A stretch of DNA of 64,000 nucleotides from Vagococcus fluvialis bH819 (GCF_900163795.1 NZ_FWFD01000008.1:248001-312000); one strand, 5' to 3'; shown: positions 37,045-48,109, counted from the first letter of the stretch. The notes: generated by a model from the sequence alone, not told the origin. Numbers and translations are program-made.

Positions 37045-37076
37045 AAAAAGGCTTAACTTTTCTCATAACATTTTTT
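37031..37076. terminator. bidirectional terminator
   Basis: AAAAAATGTTATGA / TCATAACATTTTTT stem (37031-37044 with 37063-37076). It contains the stop of the GIY-YIG gene and reaches the stop of the convergent methyltransferase. Confidence 0.8.
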
Positions 37077-37816
37077 TATTTCTCAGCAAAAAAAGTCACT
37101 AATGAAGCACTTTCATTTTTCCCATACCCTATAGTGTAAGAAATATTGGTAAAGCCCACAGTAGTTAGTAGTGCTTCAAATTCTCTTATACCATACCAAT
37201 ACAGACAAAAATCAGAAATTTCAGTATCTTTAACTATGCCATCTTCTATTAATTCATAACGATGAATATAAGATACTTTTTGTTCATGCCAATCCATTTC
37301 TTTCGCTGTGCTTGTAAATAAAATCCCTTCATTATTTGATAAAGGAAAGTTAGAAATTAATACTTCACCAGGCGTAAACCAACTTGGTAATTCAATATCT
37401 AAAATTAACTTACCATTAGAAGTCAAATGATTTTTGAGTGATTTCAAGACATCTTTTATTATACCTCTAGGCAACAAGCAAAAGCTTCCTGTTGGCATAA
37501 TAATCGATTCATATTTTTTTTCTAAATTTAACTTTGTTAAGTCACCTTTATAAATATTGCCAACAATATTTGCCTTCTCCATATTCACTCGGCATTGTTT
37601 TAACATCTCTGCTGATAAATCGACTCCTTCAACCTGTAAACCATCTTGAATAAAGGGAATCAGCATACGTCCTGTGCCTACACCAGCTTCCAAAATTAAT
37701 CCCTTAACGCCTTTTAATTGTTCATAATAATACTCAATATCTCCGTCAATCGAACGTCCAACTGGTTTTGTAATCTCATACATCTTAGTACTTAATTTTC
37801 CATACTCAATAAACAT
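37076..37816 (-). CDS. class I SAM-dependent methyltransferase
   Basis: A 246-residue methyltransferase with SAM motif LILEAGVGTGRMLIPF (about residues 40-55), acidic strand VEGVDLSAEML, and the motif IIMPTGSFCLL before helix 4. It looks like a small-molecule methylase (Methyltransf_25/11 type). GAGGAG before the ATG. Monocistronic, no informative neighbours. Confidence 0.8.
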   Translation of the reverse strand: MFIEYGKLSTKMYEITKPVGRSIDGDIEYYYEQLKGVKGLILEAGVGTGRMLIPFIQDGLQVEGVDLSAEMLKQCRVNMEKANIVGNIYKGDLTKLNLEKKYESIIMPTGSFCLLPRGIIKDVLKSLKNHLTSNGKLILDIELPSWFTPGEVLISNFPLSNNEGILFTSTAKEMDWHEQKVSYIHRYELIEDGIVKDTEISDFCLYWYGIREFEALLTTVGFTNISYTIGYGKNESASLVTFFAEK

Positions 37817-37862
37817 CTAAATTCTCCTCACTCTGTTTACTTTATCTTAACATATAAAAAAT

Positions 37863-38016
37863 AGAGTGGTCAAAAGTCGTTTTTCCTCCTAGCAACTGAA
37901 GGCAGAAGTAAACCATCACTTTTGGTGAACTTATCATGGAGTATGCTTTTTATCTCCTGACTATTTAAAATAATTCATATAAATAAAAATGAGGCTGACA
38001 GTGAAGTCGGCCTCTT
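37863..38016 (-). repeat. interspersed composite element, inverted copy, includes yitT terminator
   Basis: Read on the minus strand: hairpin GAGGCCGAC / GTCAGCCTC (37991-38014) and a U-tract end the yitT-like gene; then the conserved tail with TTTATATGAATTATTTTAAA, AGGAGATAAAAAGC, CTCCATGATAAGTTC, CTTCAGTTGCTAGGAG and ACGACTTTTGACCACTCT. It is the closest match to the copy at 10984-11152. No gene lies in 37817-38020. Confidence 0.8.
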
Positions 38017-38020
38017 ATAA

Positions 38021-38905
38021 TCAATCTAAGGGTTCGTAAAAATTCCCCATAATCGTAACATTCTCAGAAATACTAACAAAAGCTTTTGGATCAGAATCTC
38101 TCATAGCTACTTGAAGTAAAGGTAACTGATCCCGGGTCACAATCGTAATCAAAATCGTTTGCTCATTATGATTGAACGCCCCTTCTGCATTATTCAAAAT
38201 CGTAATACCACGGCGAATTTTCTTTTGAACTTCATTCACCACTTCATCAGGTTTTGTTGTAACAATCATAATCTGCATTTTTTTCTGCCTTGTAAAAACC
38301 ATATCTACCACTTTTCCATTAACAAAAATCGAAAAAGCACTGTAGAAAGCATATGGCCAGCCAAAAAGAAATCCAGAAGTCATGATAATACAAGCATTAA
38401 AAATAATATTTAAAGAACCAACATTTCTTCCAGTCATTTTTCGAATGGTCACACTTACGATATCCAGACCGCCTGAAGATAAACCACCTCTTAAAGCAAG
38501 TCCCACACCTAACCCGCAAATTGCCCCACCAAAAATAGCACAAATAATTGGGTCATCAGACAGACCTGTGACTGGGATAATCTGAATAAAAAATGACGTC
38601 ATAAAAACAGAAATCATTGTAAAAACAGTAAATTTCTTACTAATTTTAAACCACGATAATATAAATAATGGGATATTTAAAGCATATAAAACAACTGACA
38701 TCGGCAACTGAACTTGTCCCAAATCTTCTGATAAAGTAACAATAATTTGTCCTAAACCTGTCACACCACTTGCATAAATATGTCCTGGTTGCCAGAACAT
38801 ATTTAAGGCAACAGCTTGTAACATACCATTAATAACCGCCATTGATATTTTTTCTGTGTACTCATTTTCAATAAATAGGTCTTTAATTTCCTTTATTTTT
38901 AACAT
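38021..38905 (-). CDS. YitT family (DUF161/DUF2179) membrane protein
   Basis: A 294-residue protein with five or six membrane helices in the first ~200 residues, the family motif GLGVGLALRGGLSSGGLDIVS, and a C-terminal DUF2179 domain (MQIMIVTTKPDEV, then RGITILNNAEGAF). Function unknown. ATG 38905 is preferred, with AAGGAG 11 bases upstream; the upstream in-frame ATG lies before that box. It follows aspS by ~50 bases and may share its T-box transcript. Confidence 0.85.
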   Translation of the reverse strand: MLKIKEIKDLFIENEYTEKISMAVINGMLQAVALNMFWQPGHIYASGVTGLGQIIVTLSEDLGQVQLPMSVVLYALNIPLFILSWFKISKKFTVFTMISVFMTSFFIQIIPVTGLSDDPIICAIFGGAICGLGVGLALRGGLSSGGLDIVSVTIRKMTGRNVGSLNIIFNACIIMTSGFLFGWPYAFYSAFSIFVNGKVVDMVFTRQKKMQIMIVTTKPDEVVNEVQKKIRRGITILNNAEGAFNHNEQTILITIVTRDQLPLLQVAMRDSDPKAFVSISENVTIMGNFYEPLD

Positions 38906-38958
38906 TTCCTTATGAACTCCTTTAGGTAAAAGAACATTAGTCACTTCTTAAAAATTAA

Positions 38959-40725
38959 TTATTTTTCGTCCGTTGTAATATTCAAGTGCAGCTCTGCTAA
39001 TTGATCTTCTGATACTGTTCCAGGCGCATTTGTCATCAAGTCAACTCCGCGATTATTTTTAGGGAACGCAATCACTTCACGAATGTTATCTTTTTTGGCT
39101 AATAACATAATTAAGCGATCTAACCCTAAAGCAATTCCCCCATGTGGTGGGAAGCCATATTCTAAAGCATCCATCAAGAAACCAAACTGTTCTTGGGCTG
39201 ATTCTTTCGTGAATCCTAGTGCTTTAAACATGTCTTCTTGAACCTCACGTTGGTAAATCCTTAAAGAACCGCCACCTAATTCGTAACCATTTAAGACAAT
39301 GTCATATGCTTCTGCGTAGACTTTTTCAGGATTTGTTTTAAGTAATTCAACATCACTTACTTTTGGCATAGTGAATGGATGGTGAGCTGCCGTGTAACGA
39401 CCTGCTTCTTCATCATATTCAAGCAATGGCCAATCAACGACCCATAGGAAATTAAAGGTATCATTATCAATTAAACCTAACTCTTGAGCCAAACGATTTC
39501 TTAAAGCACCTAGTGACGCTGCGACGACTTCTTTTTTGTCGGCAACAAACATTAATAAATCGCCCACTTCAGCATTTGTTGCTTCAATAATTTTTTCTGA
39601 ATGATCCACTAAGAATTTAGCAATTGGACCTTTCAAGCCATCTTCTTCAACTTTCACCCATGCAAGACCTTTAGCACCAAATTGTGCTAACCATTGACCT
39701 AATTGATCCATGTCTTTTCTTGAATAGTTACCAGCAGCACCTTTAGCATTTAACGCTTTAACTGCACCACCATTTTCTAAAGCTGATTGGAACACTTTAA
39801 ATTCGATGTCAGAAACAGCTTCCTTCATCTCAATTAATTCCATTTCAAAACGAGTATCTGGTTTATCGACACCAAAACGTGCCATCGCATTATCATAACT
39901 CATACGTGGGAATGGTAAGACAACCTCTTGTCCCATGACTTCTTTCATGACTTTAGCTAACATATTTTCTGTGTACGTTTGGATTTCTTCTGCTGATAAG
40001 AAACTCGTTTCGATATCGACTTGTGTAAATTCTGGCTGACGGTCACCACGTAAATCTTCATCTCTAAAACAACGAACGATTTGGTAATACTTATCAATTC
40101 CAGCACCCATTAACAATTGTTTGGTTGTTTGTGGTGATTGTGGTAAAGCATAAAAATGACCATCATGGACACGAGATGGCACCAAGTAATCACGAGCCCC
40201 TTCTGGTGTTGATTTATTTAGAAAAGGTGTTTCAACTTCCATAAAGGCATTGTCATTTAAGAAATTACGCATCACTTGACTTGTTTGATGACGTAATTTT
40301 AAATTATTAAACATTTCAGGGCGACGAATATCCATGAAACGGTATTTCATACGTGTATCTTCATTCACTGTTTGATTATCATCAATCACAAATGGTGGTG
40401 TTTTGGCTTCGTTATAAATCACGATATCAGTCGCAATAATTTCAAATTCACCTGTTTTCATATTAGGGTTAATCGCACTTTCACGTTTCACCACTTTACC
40501 TGTTACACCAATAACAAACTCACTACGACATTTGTCAGCAATTGCTAACGCTTCTTTAGATGTTTCAGGATTAAAGACGATTTGAACGATGCCTTCACGG
40601 TCGCGTAAGTCAATAAAGATTAAGCCACCTAAGTCACGTCTTTTTTGAACCCACCCTTTAACTGTTACTTCTTGTTCTAAATGCTCAGATGAAACTAATC
40701 CACAATAGGTTGTTCTTTTTTCCAT
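38959..40725 (-). CDS. aspS: aspartyl-tRNA synthetase
   Basis: A 588-residue class II synthetase of the bacterial type: N-terminal OB fold ([20 protein letters not shown]), motif 2 [16 protein letters not shown], the GAD insertion (~300-400), and motif 3 [14 protein letters not shown]. It charges tRNA-Asp. ATG 40725 follows AAGGAG; transcription is controlled by the T-box leader at 40758-40975. hisS, a common upstream partner, is not adjacent here. Confidence 0.97.
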   Translation of the reverse strand: MEKRTTYCGLVSSEHLEQEVTVKGWVQKRRDLGGLIFIDLRDREGIVQIVFNPETSKEALAIADKCRSEFVIGVTGKVVKRESAINPNMKTGEFEIIATDIVIYNEAKTPPFVIDDNQTVNEDTRMKYRFMDIRRPEMFNNLKLRHQTSQVMRNFLNDNAFMEVETPFLNKSTPEGARDYLVPSRVHDGHFYALPQSPQTTKQLLMGAGIDKYYQIVRCFRDEDLRGDRQPEFTQVDIETSFLSAEEIQTYTENMLAKVMKEVMGQEVVLPFPRMSYDNAMARFGVDKPDTRFEMELIEMKEAVSDIEFKVFQSALENGGAVKALNAKGAAGNYSRKDMDQLGQWLAQFGAKGLAWVKVEEDGLKGPIAKFLVDHSEKIIEATNAEVGDLLMFVADKKEVVAASLGALRNRLAQELGLIDNDTFNFLWVVDWPLLEYDEEAGRYTAAHHPFTMPKVSDVELLKTNPEKVYAEAYDIVLNGYELGGGSLRIYQREVQEDMFKALGFTKESAQEQFGFLMDALEYGFPPHGGIALGLDRLIMLLAKKDNIREVIAFPKNNRGVDLMTNAPGTVSEDQLAELHLNITTDEK

Positions 40726-40757
40726 TTTATAAAACTCCTTTATCATTTTTTACGTAC

Positions 40758-40975
40758 AAAAAAAGTCCTTGTCAAAAAACAAGGACGAATGACTTCTCAC
40801 ACGTGGTACCACCTAAAATTCGAGAAGTACGCACACTTCTCCTCTTCATACGATTAACGCTCGTAACGGAATGACTTTTAATCATTCATCTCCAGAGTGT
40901 CTACACTTTTTTTAGATTAATTTCAGCAAATTTAATCTTCTCTTTGAGTAAAAAAGTTCTTTCTCTTTCACGGAT
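40758..40975 (-). ncRNA. T-box leader of aspS
   Basis: On the minus strand the conserved T-box AGGTGGTACCACG (40802-40814) precedes a terminator GTCCTTGT / ACAAGGAC plus seven Us (40758-40786). Upstream lie GTGAAAGAG, a stem I hairpin AGATTAA / TTAATCT and the sequence GTGTAGACACTCTGGAG, in which GAC, an aspartate codon, stands where the specifier is expected. Uncharged tRNA-Asp should favour the antiterminator. The 5' boundary is approximate. Confidence 0.88.
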
Positions 40976-40986
40976 ATTATAACTAA

Positions 40987-41015
40987 AAATTACTAGAAAA
41001 ACACCTAAAAGTCAA
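40987..41015 (-). promoter_or_regulatory. promoter of the aspS T-box transcript
   Basis: TTGACT (41010-41015), 17 bases, TAATTT (40987-40992) on the minus strand. A perfect TATAAT at 40976-40981 is an alternative -10 but has no -35 at the right distance. Confidence 0.55.
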
Positions 41016-41107
41016 GGGGTTTTATAACAATTTTTCAAGACTACTTTTATTTTCTGTTTTTTGCTATAATTGACTTTACATAAAAATAAATTATTGGGGT
41101 AGTTAAT

Positions 41108-42412
41108 GTGAGGAATACAAATACAAGTAAAAATACATTAAAGCTTTTACTCTTTAATCTTCTAATTGTCGGAATGGTCTTTGCTGGTTTTTACTTCATG
41201 CGTGGAACCAATCAAATAGTCGAAGTGCAAACTGTTGCTCTCAACGTTCGTGATAATCCTTCTGTTACATCTCATGTTATCACGCAAATCCATCAGGAAG
41301 ACCGTGTGACCATTAAAGAGAAAAAGAATGGCTGGTATAGGATTCAAACATCTGAAAAGACTGAAGGCTGGGTTGCTGAGTGGCTAATTTTCGATGGTAA
41401 ATCAGGACCTTATACTTATCTTCCAGGGATCATCACACAACGAAATACTGAATTAAAAAAAAGTAACACTGAAGATAGTAAAACAATCACCACTTTAAAG
41501 AAGAAACAAAAAATAATGGTTACTTTAGAATTAAATGGTTGGAGCCGAATATACGCTGACGAAACGTATGGCTGGGTTCCTACTGAAGCTATTCGAATCA
41601 GAAAAAATCAACAACCTAAATTCGAATTGGACGAAACACTTCAAGTTACATTTGATAATGCACCACTTTATTCAAAGAATTCAGAAAAAAGTACTCCTTT
41701 AGCAACTTTACACTATGCTGAAAAAGTGACTTTAAAAGCTGTAGAAGATAACTGGTATCAAGTCAGAACTGAAAATGGCAAGACTGGTTATTTAAGAAGC
41801 TGGGAAGTGACTGATAATAAACTAAGCGAAAAAGACAAGCGACCTGATGAGCCAATGTCTGAATATGTCGTGATTCTTGATCCAGGTCATGGTGGTAACG
41901 ATCCAGGTGCGAATACAAATGATGAAAAAGTCTACGAAAAAGAACTGACTCTAAAAACTGCCAAAGTAGTAAAAGAAGAATTAGAAAATTCTGGGTATAG
42001 CGTTTTAATGACGCGTTCAACTGATACTTTTGTTCCTCTATCTAAAATCGCAGATCTTAGTAATGAAAGCAATGCAGATATCTTTATTAGTTTCCATTAC
42101 GACTCAACCGGAAATCCAAATGAAGGGTCTGGCACCACTACTTTTTATCGTAATAAAAATGGTCAAGCTTTAGCGCAGTCTATTAATGATCAAATCGCCA
42201 ATACTTTACCTCTTGAAAATAGAGGCTTTGGTGTACAAGATTATCAAGTGCTTAGAGAAAATAAAAAACCAGCTGTATTATTAGAGCTTGGCTATATTAA
42301 TAATGATTCCGATGCTGCCTATGCTCAAAGTAATAAATACCATAAAAAAGTAGGCGAAGCCGTTTATCATGGTGCTACTAATTATTTTTTAGAATTAAAT
42401 AAAAAAAATTAA
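41108..42412 (+). CDS. N-acetylmuramoyl-L-alanine amidase with three SH3b domains
   Basis: A 434-residue exported cell-wall hydrolase. One N-terminal membrane helix (LLLFNLLIVGMVFAGFYF, ~14-31), three bacterial SH3 domains (about 38-95, 105-160, 178-235; each with GW or NWY core motifs) and a C-terminal Amidase_3 domain with zinc ligands in LDPGHGGNDPG, the Glu of YEKELTL, ISFHYDS and the catalytic Glu in LLELGYINN. It cuts the bond between muramic acid and L-alanine. GTG start with GGGG nine bases upstream; an overlapping ATG at 41106 is out of frame. Divergent from aspS. Confidence 0.92.
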   Translation: MRNTNTSKNTLKLLLFNLLIVGMVFAGFYFMRGTNQIVEVQTVALNVRDNPSVTSHVITQIHQEDRVTIKEKKNGWYRIQTSEKTEGWVAEWLIFDGKSGPYTYLPGIITQRNTELKKSNTEDSKTITTLKKKQKIMVTLELNGWSRIYADETYGWVPTEAIRIRKNQQPKFELDETLQVTFDNAPLYSKNSEKSTPLATLHYAEKVTLKAVEDNWYQVRTENGKTGYLRSWEVTDNKLSEKDKRPDEPMSEYVVILDPGHGGNDPGANTNDEKVYEKELTLKTAKVVKEELENSGYSVLMTRSTDTFVPLSKIADLSNESNADIFISFHYDSTGNPNEGSGTTTFYRNKNGQALAQSINDQIANTLPLENRGFGVQDYQVLRENKKPAVLLELGYINNDSDAAYAQSNKYHKKVGEAVYHGATNYFLELNKKN

Positions 42413-42414
42413 AC

Positions 42415-42452
42415 AAAAAGGTCGACCGTCATAATTGGCGATTGACCTTTTT
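42415..42452. terminator. bidirectional terminator between amidase and glpF
   Basis: AAAAAGGTCGACCGTC / GGCGATTGACCTTTTT stem (a few mismatches) with T runs on both sides, lying between convergent genes. Confidence 0.8.
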
Positions 42453-42470
42453 GATTTTTTATTCACTTTT

Positions 42471-43187
42471 TTAAGCAATAACACCCCATAAAAGAGCTGC
42501 TAATAAACCACCTAACATAGGTCCTACAATCGGTACCCATGAATAACCCCAATCAGATTCCCCTTTATTTTTAATCGGCAATAATTGGTGAGCAATACGT
42601 GGTCCTAAATCCCTAGCTGGGTTGATGGCATATCCTGTTGGTCCTCCTAATGATAAACCAAGAGATAAAATTAAAACACCTACAACTAGTGGATTTAAAC
42701 CATCTGCAAAAGTATATTTTGAAAATGATAATAAGGTAAAGACTAAGACAAACGTACCAATTAACTCAGTAATCATATTTGAAATTGGACGTCTAATAGC
42801 TGGTCCAGTTGCAAATGTTCCTAAAATAGCCGCTTGATCTTCTGTTTCATCATAATGAGGTAAGTACGTAATATAAACTAAAATAGCTCCTACAATCCCC
42901 CCTACAATTTGAGCAATAATAAATGGAATAACTAAATTCCAAGAAAAATTACCTGCAACAGCCATCCCGAATGTTACTGCTGGGTTTAAATGAGCTGGTC
43001 CCATAAAACTTGAAACGTAGACAGCCATTGTTACTGCTGCTCCCCAACCAAGGGTAATAACAACCCATCCAGCACCTTCTGCCTTACTTTTCTTCAAGCA
43101 AACCGCTGCTACTACACCATTACCTAATAAGACCAAAATTAATGTTCCTAAAAACTCACTAAAAATCTGTAAAGTATCCCCGCTCAT
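42471..43187 (-). CDS. glpF: glycerol uptake facilitator (aquaglyceroporin)
   Basis: A 238-residue MIP-family channel with six membrane helices and the two pore motifs LNPAVTFGMAV and INPARDLGPRI; the Asp after NPAR is typical of glycerol facilitators. It lies 26 bases behind glpK. AAGGAG eight bases before ATG 43187 fits better than the ATG at 43193. Confidence 0.92.
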   Translation of the reverse strand: MSGDTLQIFSEFLGTLILVLLGNGVVAAVCLKKSKAEGAGWVVITLGWGAAVTMAVYVSSFMGPAHLNPAVTFGMAVAGNFSWNLVIPFIIAQIVGGIVGAILVYITYLPHYDETEDQAAILGTFATGPAIRRPISNMITELIGTFVLVFTLLSFSKYTFADGLNPLVVGVLILSLGLSLGGPTGYAINPARDLGPRIAHQLLPIKNKGESDWGYSWVPIVGPMLGGLLAALLWGVIA

Positions 43188-43219
43188 ATCCATCTCTCCT
43201 TCAAATTAAGTGATGCTTC

Positions 43220-44776
<1,557 letters not shown>

Positions 44777-44817
44777 TACCATTTTTTCACAATTTGAGTA
44801 GTCTTATACCAAAAAAA

Positions 44818-44866
44818 AATAAAAAGAAATTGAAAAAACTAACTAGATTAGCTTTTTCAATTTCTT
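44818..44866 (-). terminator. terminator of the rsh-dtd operon
   Basis: GAAATTGAAAAA(A/G)CTAA stem around CTAGA, followed on the minus strand by TTTTTATTTTTTTT. It overlaps the dtd stop codon. Confidence 0.8.
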
Positions 44867-45312
44867 TATTTATGTTCAGTATCAAAAAATATTGTAACAG
44901 GTCCATCATTCTCAAGAGTTATAGACATATGTGCACCAAACTCACCTTCTACTACTTCTAAATTGTTTTTTCTTAGCTCATTATTAAAGTATTGGTATAG
45001 TTCCAATGCTTGATCTGGATGAGCTGACTTAGAAAAACTTGGTCGGTTACCTTTTTTGGTATCAGCTAGCAACGTGAATTGAGAAATCGAAAGAATTTTA
45101 CCTCCTACTTGATGGATATCTAAATTCATTTTTTCAGCTTCATCCTCAAAAATACGCAGCTGACTAATTTTTTTAGCTAAATAATCAGCTTCTTTTTCAG
45201 TGTCACCTTCTTTAATTCCTACTAGTAAGACATACCCTTGCTCGATTTTACCTAATTCCTTATTTTCAACAACGACATTGCCATGATTAACTTTCTGTAG
45301 AACAACTCTCAT
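44866..45312 (-). CDS. dtd: D-aminoacyl-tRNA deacylase
   Basis: A 148-residue enzyme that removes D-amino acids (and glycine from tRNA-Ala) from tRNA. The motifs SISQFTLLADTKKGNRPSFS and GAHMSITLENDGPVT include the catalytic SQFTL and the cross-subunit GP loop. It follows rsh by 11 bases, a common Firmicutes pairing. Confidence 0.95.
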   Translation of the reverse strand: MRVVLQKVNHGNVVVENKELGKIEQGYVLLVGIKEGDTEKEADYLAKKISQLRIFEDEAEKMNLDIHQVGGKILSISQFTLLADTKKGNRPSFSKSAHPDQALELYQYFNNELRKNNLEVVEGEFGAHMSITLENDGPVTIFFDTEHK

Positions 45313-45323
45313 TGTATCCTCCT

Positions 45324-47540
45324 TTAACCATTCGTCCGACGAACACTATAGACTTCTGGAACAGCTTTTATTTTTTCTACAATCTGTTCTAGGTGATTTA
45401 AATTTTGAATAGATACAGTTAAGTGAATAACTGCCATTTTATTTTTAGTTGGTTTTGCTTCAACACCTATTAAACGTTTTGTATGAGCATTAACCACCAA
45501 CAAAACATCATTTAACAAGCCACTGCGATTATAGCCATATATTTCTAAATCAGCATTATACTCTTGCTTACTATTGGCATCAGTGTCTTCCCAATCAACA
45601 TCAATCTGACGATTTTGGACATCTGGCGAACTATTCATATTGGCACAATCTTTACGATGGATTGAAATTCCACGCCCTTTAGTAATGTAGCCCACAATGT
45701 CATCCCCAGGAACCGGATTACAACAACGACTAATTCGAACCAATAAATTATCGGCACCTTGAATAACAACGCCACCTTCATGACGGATTTTCATTTTTGT
45801 TGTGTCTTTCTTCTGAACAGGTTGTGTCATTAACTCTTCGGCTTCTTCTTGTTGTTTTTTTACGCCACGTTCTTTTCGCTCTTTTTCTGTTAAACGATTA
45901 TAAACAACTTGAGTCGTTACTTCGCCAAAACCAATAGATGCGTATAAATCGTCCACCGTTTGATAGTTAAATCGCTCAATTGCATCTGCCATTTTTTCTT
46001 TTGTTAAGAAATCTTTAGGTGCAAAATCATTCTCTAATAATTGCTTCTCTAGTGAGGTACGGCCTTTATGAACGTTTTCGTCACGATCCTTATCTTTAAA
46101 GAATCGCTTAATTTTGTTTTTTGCTCGACTTGTTGCCACTAAATTGACCCAATCACGACTTGGACCAAAAGAATTAGCTGATGTTAATATTTCAATTATG
46201 TCTCCATTTTTTAATTTATAATCAAGTGGCACCATTTTTCCGTTTACCTTAACACCAGTTGTTTTATTCCCAACTTCTGTATGGATATTATAGGCAAAAT
46301 CAAGTGGTCCAGAACCTTTCGGTAATTCGGTCACATCTCCTTTTGGTGTAAAAACATAGACCTTATCACTGAATATCTCACCTTTAACATTTTCCATAAA
46401 ATCTGAGGCGTTATAGCCTTCATCTTGAAGTTCAATAATTTCACGTAATAAACTAATTTGATTGGCATTATTATCTTCTTGTTTTTCTGTTTTACCTTCT
46501 TTATATGCCCAATGAGCAGCTACCCCAAATTCAGCAATTTGATGCATTTCATGCGTTCTTATTTGAATCTCAATGGGATTTCCCTTAGGACCAATCACTG
46601 TTGTATGAAGAGATTGATACATATTACTCTTAGGAACTGCGATATAATCTTTAAATCTGCCTGGCAATGGTTTCCACTTGGTATGGATGGCTCCCAAAAC
46701 AGCGTAACAGTCTTTAATCGAATCGACTAACACACGAATAGCCAACAAATCATATATTTCAGCAAATTCTTTTTTCTTATCCTTCATTTTACGGTAAATA
46801 GAATAAATATGTTTTGGACGACCATAAATTTCAGCCTCCATACTCATCTCTTTAGTTGCTTCTTCAATTTCTTCTACGGTTTGATTAACATACATTTCAC
46901 GCTCGCCACGTTTTGAATTCATCAAATGAACAATACGGTAATACTGTCTTGGATTTAAATAACGAAGAGAACGATCTTCTAATTCCCACTTAATTAAGCT
47001 AATTCCTAAACGATGAGCAAGTGGCGCATATATTTCCAAGGTTTCTTTAGCAATCCTACGTTGCTTATCTTCTCTTAAATGGTTAAGTGTTCGCATATTA
47101 TGAACTCTATCTGCCAATTTAACCATGATAACGCGTAAATCTTGAGACATGGCAAGTAACATTTTGCGATGATTTTCTGCTAGTTGTTCTTCATGAGATT
47201 TATACTTAATTTTACCTAATTTTGTCACACCATCAACTAGCATGGCAACATCTGGACCAAACGCTTCTTCTAAGTCTCTTAGTGTTACTTCTGTGTCTTC
47301 AACAACGTCATGTAAAAAACCGGTAGCAACTGTGTGCGGGTCCATCTTTAACTCAGCCAAAATACCTGCTACTTGGATTGGATGATTAATGTATGGTTCT
47401 CCTGATTGTCTAAATTGACTAGAATGGGCATCCGTTGCATAATTACATGCTTTTTGAACAAAATCTACATGTTCTTGGCTCATATAACTGGCAACAATTT
47501 TCATCACGTCTTGATCCGTTAATACTTTATCTTTTGGCAT
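45324..47540 (-). CDS. rel: bifunctional (p)ppGpp synthetase/hydrolase Rsh
   Basis: A 738-residue long RelA/SpoT protein: HD hydrolase domain with HDVVEDT (residues ~77-83), synthetase domain with GRFKDYIAVPKSNMYQSLH (the RxKD form typical of bifunctional enzymes), TGS domain (VYVFTPKGDVTELPKGSGPL, ~390-450), zinc-finger/helical region (SRCCNPVPGDDIVGY) and ACT domain at the end. It makes and removes the stringent-response alarmone. AAGGAGGGG box before the ATG; a hairpin with a U8 run lies in its leader. Confidence 0.96.
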   Translation of the reverse strand: MPKDKVLTDQDVMKIVASYMSQEHVDFVQKACNYATDAHSSQFRQSGEPYINHPIQVAGILAELKMDPHTVATGFLHDVVEDTEVTLRDLEEAFGPDVAMLVDGVTKLGKIKYKSHEEQLAENHRKMLLAMSQDLRVIMVKLADRVHNMRTLNHLREDKQRRIAKETLEIYAPLAHRLGISLIKWELEDRSLRYLNPRQYYRIVHLMNSKRGEREMYVNQTVEEIEEATKEMSMEAEIYGRPKHIYSIYRKMKDKKKEFAEIYDLLAIRVLVDSIKDCYAVLGAIHTKWKPLPGRFKDYIAVPKSNMYQSLHTTVIGPKGNPIEIQIRTHEMHQIAEFGVAAHWAYKEGKTEKQEDNNANQISLLREIIELQDEGYNASDFMENVKGEIFSDKVYVFTPKGDVTELPKGSGPLDFAYNIHTEVGNKTTGVKVNGKMVPLDYKLKNGDIIEILTSANSFGPSRDWVNLVATSRAKNKIKRFFKDKDRDENVHKGRTSLEKQLLENDFAPKDFLTKEKMADAIERFNYQTVDDLYASIGFGEVTTQVVYNRLTEKERKERGVKKQQEEAEELMTQPVQKKDTTKMKIRHEGGVVIQGADNLLVRISRCCNPVPGDDIVGYITKGRGISIHRKDCANMNSSPDVQNRQIDVDWEDTDANSKQEYNADLEIYGYNRSGLLNDVLLVVNAHTKRLIGVEAKPTKNKMAVIHLTVSIQNLNHLEQIVEKIKAVPEVYSVRRTNG

Positions 47541-47562
47541 ATGACCCCTCCTTTTTAATATT

Positions 47563-47589
47563 AAAAAAAAGTACTATTGCAGTACTTTT
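47563..47589 (-). promoter_or_regulatory. attenuator-like hairpin in the rsh leader
   Basis: On the minus strand AAAAGTACT, loop GCAAT, AGTACTTTT then a U-tract of eight; it lies between the rsh promoter (47609-47637) and the rsh ribosome-binding site, so it could end transcription before the gene. Confidence 0.5.
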
Positions 47590-47608
47590 ACTGTTTTAAA
47601 TTATACTA

Positions 47609-47637
47609 ATTATACTCACTTTATTTTGTTATTTCAA
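47609..47637 (-). promoter_or_regulatory. promoter of rsh-dtd
   Basis: TTGAAA (47632-47637), exactly 17 bases, TATAAT (47609-47614) on the minus strand; start expected near 47602, about 60 bases before the gene. Confidence 0.75.
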
Positions 47638-47670
47638 TCATTTAAAGCAAGAGTTTTATGATACTTTCTC

Positions 47671-47728
47671 AAAAACATTCATAGATATCTATGAATGTTT
47701 TTGATTTTATGTTAATATACACTAAAAT
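47671..47728 (+). promoter_or_regulatory. promoter and 32-bp palindromic operator of the ArsR-type operon
   Basis: 47671-47702 is a perfect palindrome without spacer: AAAAACATTCATAGAT followed by its exact reverse complement. Its end overlaps the -35 TTGATT (47701-47706); TAAAAT (47723-47728) follows after 16 bases. The inner ATTCAT...ATGAAT resembles sites bound by ArsR-family metal sensors. Binding would block the promoter. Confidence 0.75.
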
Positions 47729-47758
47729 AATAATGCTTTTTAGAAAGGTGAGCACACT

Positions 47759-48085
47759 ATGTCAGTTCCTCATAAGAACACTGCCTTAAAAAATATGGAG
47801 AATTTTGACCCCAAAAGAATGAGTACTTTTTTCAAAATAATGTCCGAAGAAATCCGTTTTAAATTAACGTTTATTCTAGCTTATGAAGGTGAAATGTGTG
47901 TCAGTGATTTAGCTAAATATACAGAAACTTCAATTTCTACTACGTCACATCATTTACAAATTCTCAAAAAAAATGGAATTATTGAAAGTAGACGTGAAGG
48001 AAAACAAATTTTTTATTTTATCCAAAATAAACGTGTTCTTCATTTTATAAAAATTGGTTTAGATTTTAGTGATCTTCCAAAATAA
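47759..48085 (+). CDS. ArsR-family transcriptional regulator
   Basis: A 108-residue winged-helix repressor: MSEEIRFKLTFILAYEGEMC, then VSDLAKYTETSISTTSHHLQ with recognition helix SISTTSHHLQILKKNG and wing SRREGKQIFYFI. The metal-sensing ELCVCDL box of CadC/ArsR is EMCVSDL here, so one of the two cysteines is gone; His or other residues may sense, or it may respond to something else. AAAGGTGAG before the ATG. First gene of an operon with two channel genes. Confidence 0.88.
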   Translation: MSVPHKNTALKNMENFDPKRMSTFFKIMSEEIRFKLTFILAYEGEMCVSDLAKYTETSISTTSHHLQILKKNGIIESRREGKQIFYFIQNKRVLHFIKIGLDFSDLPK

Positions 48086-48109
48086 TTTTTCAGAAAGGCG
48101 ATGAGTAGA

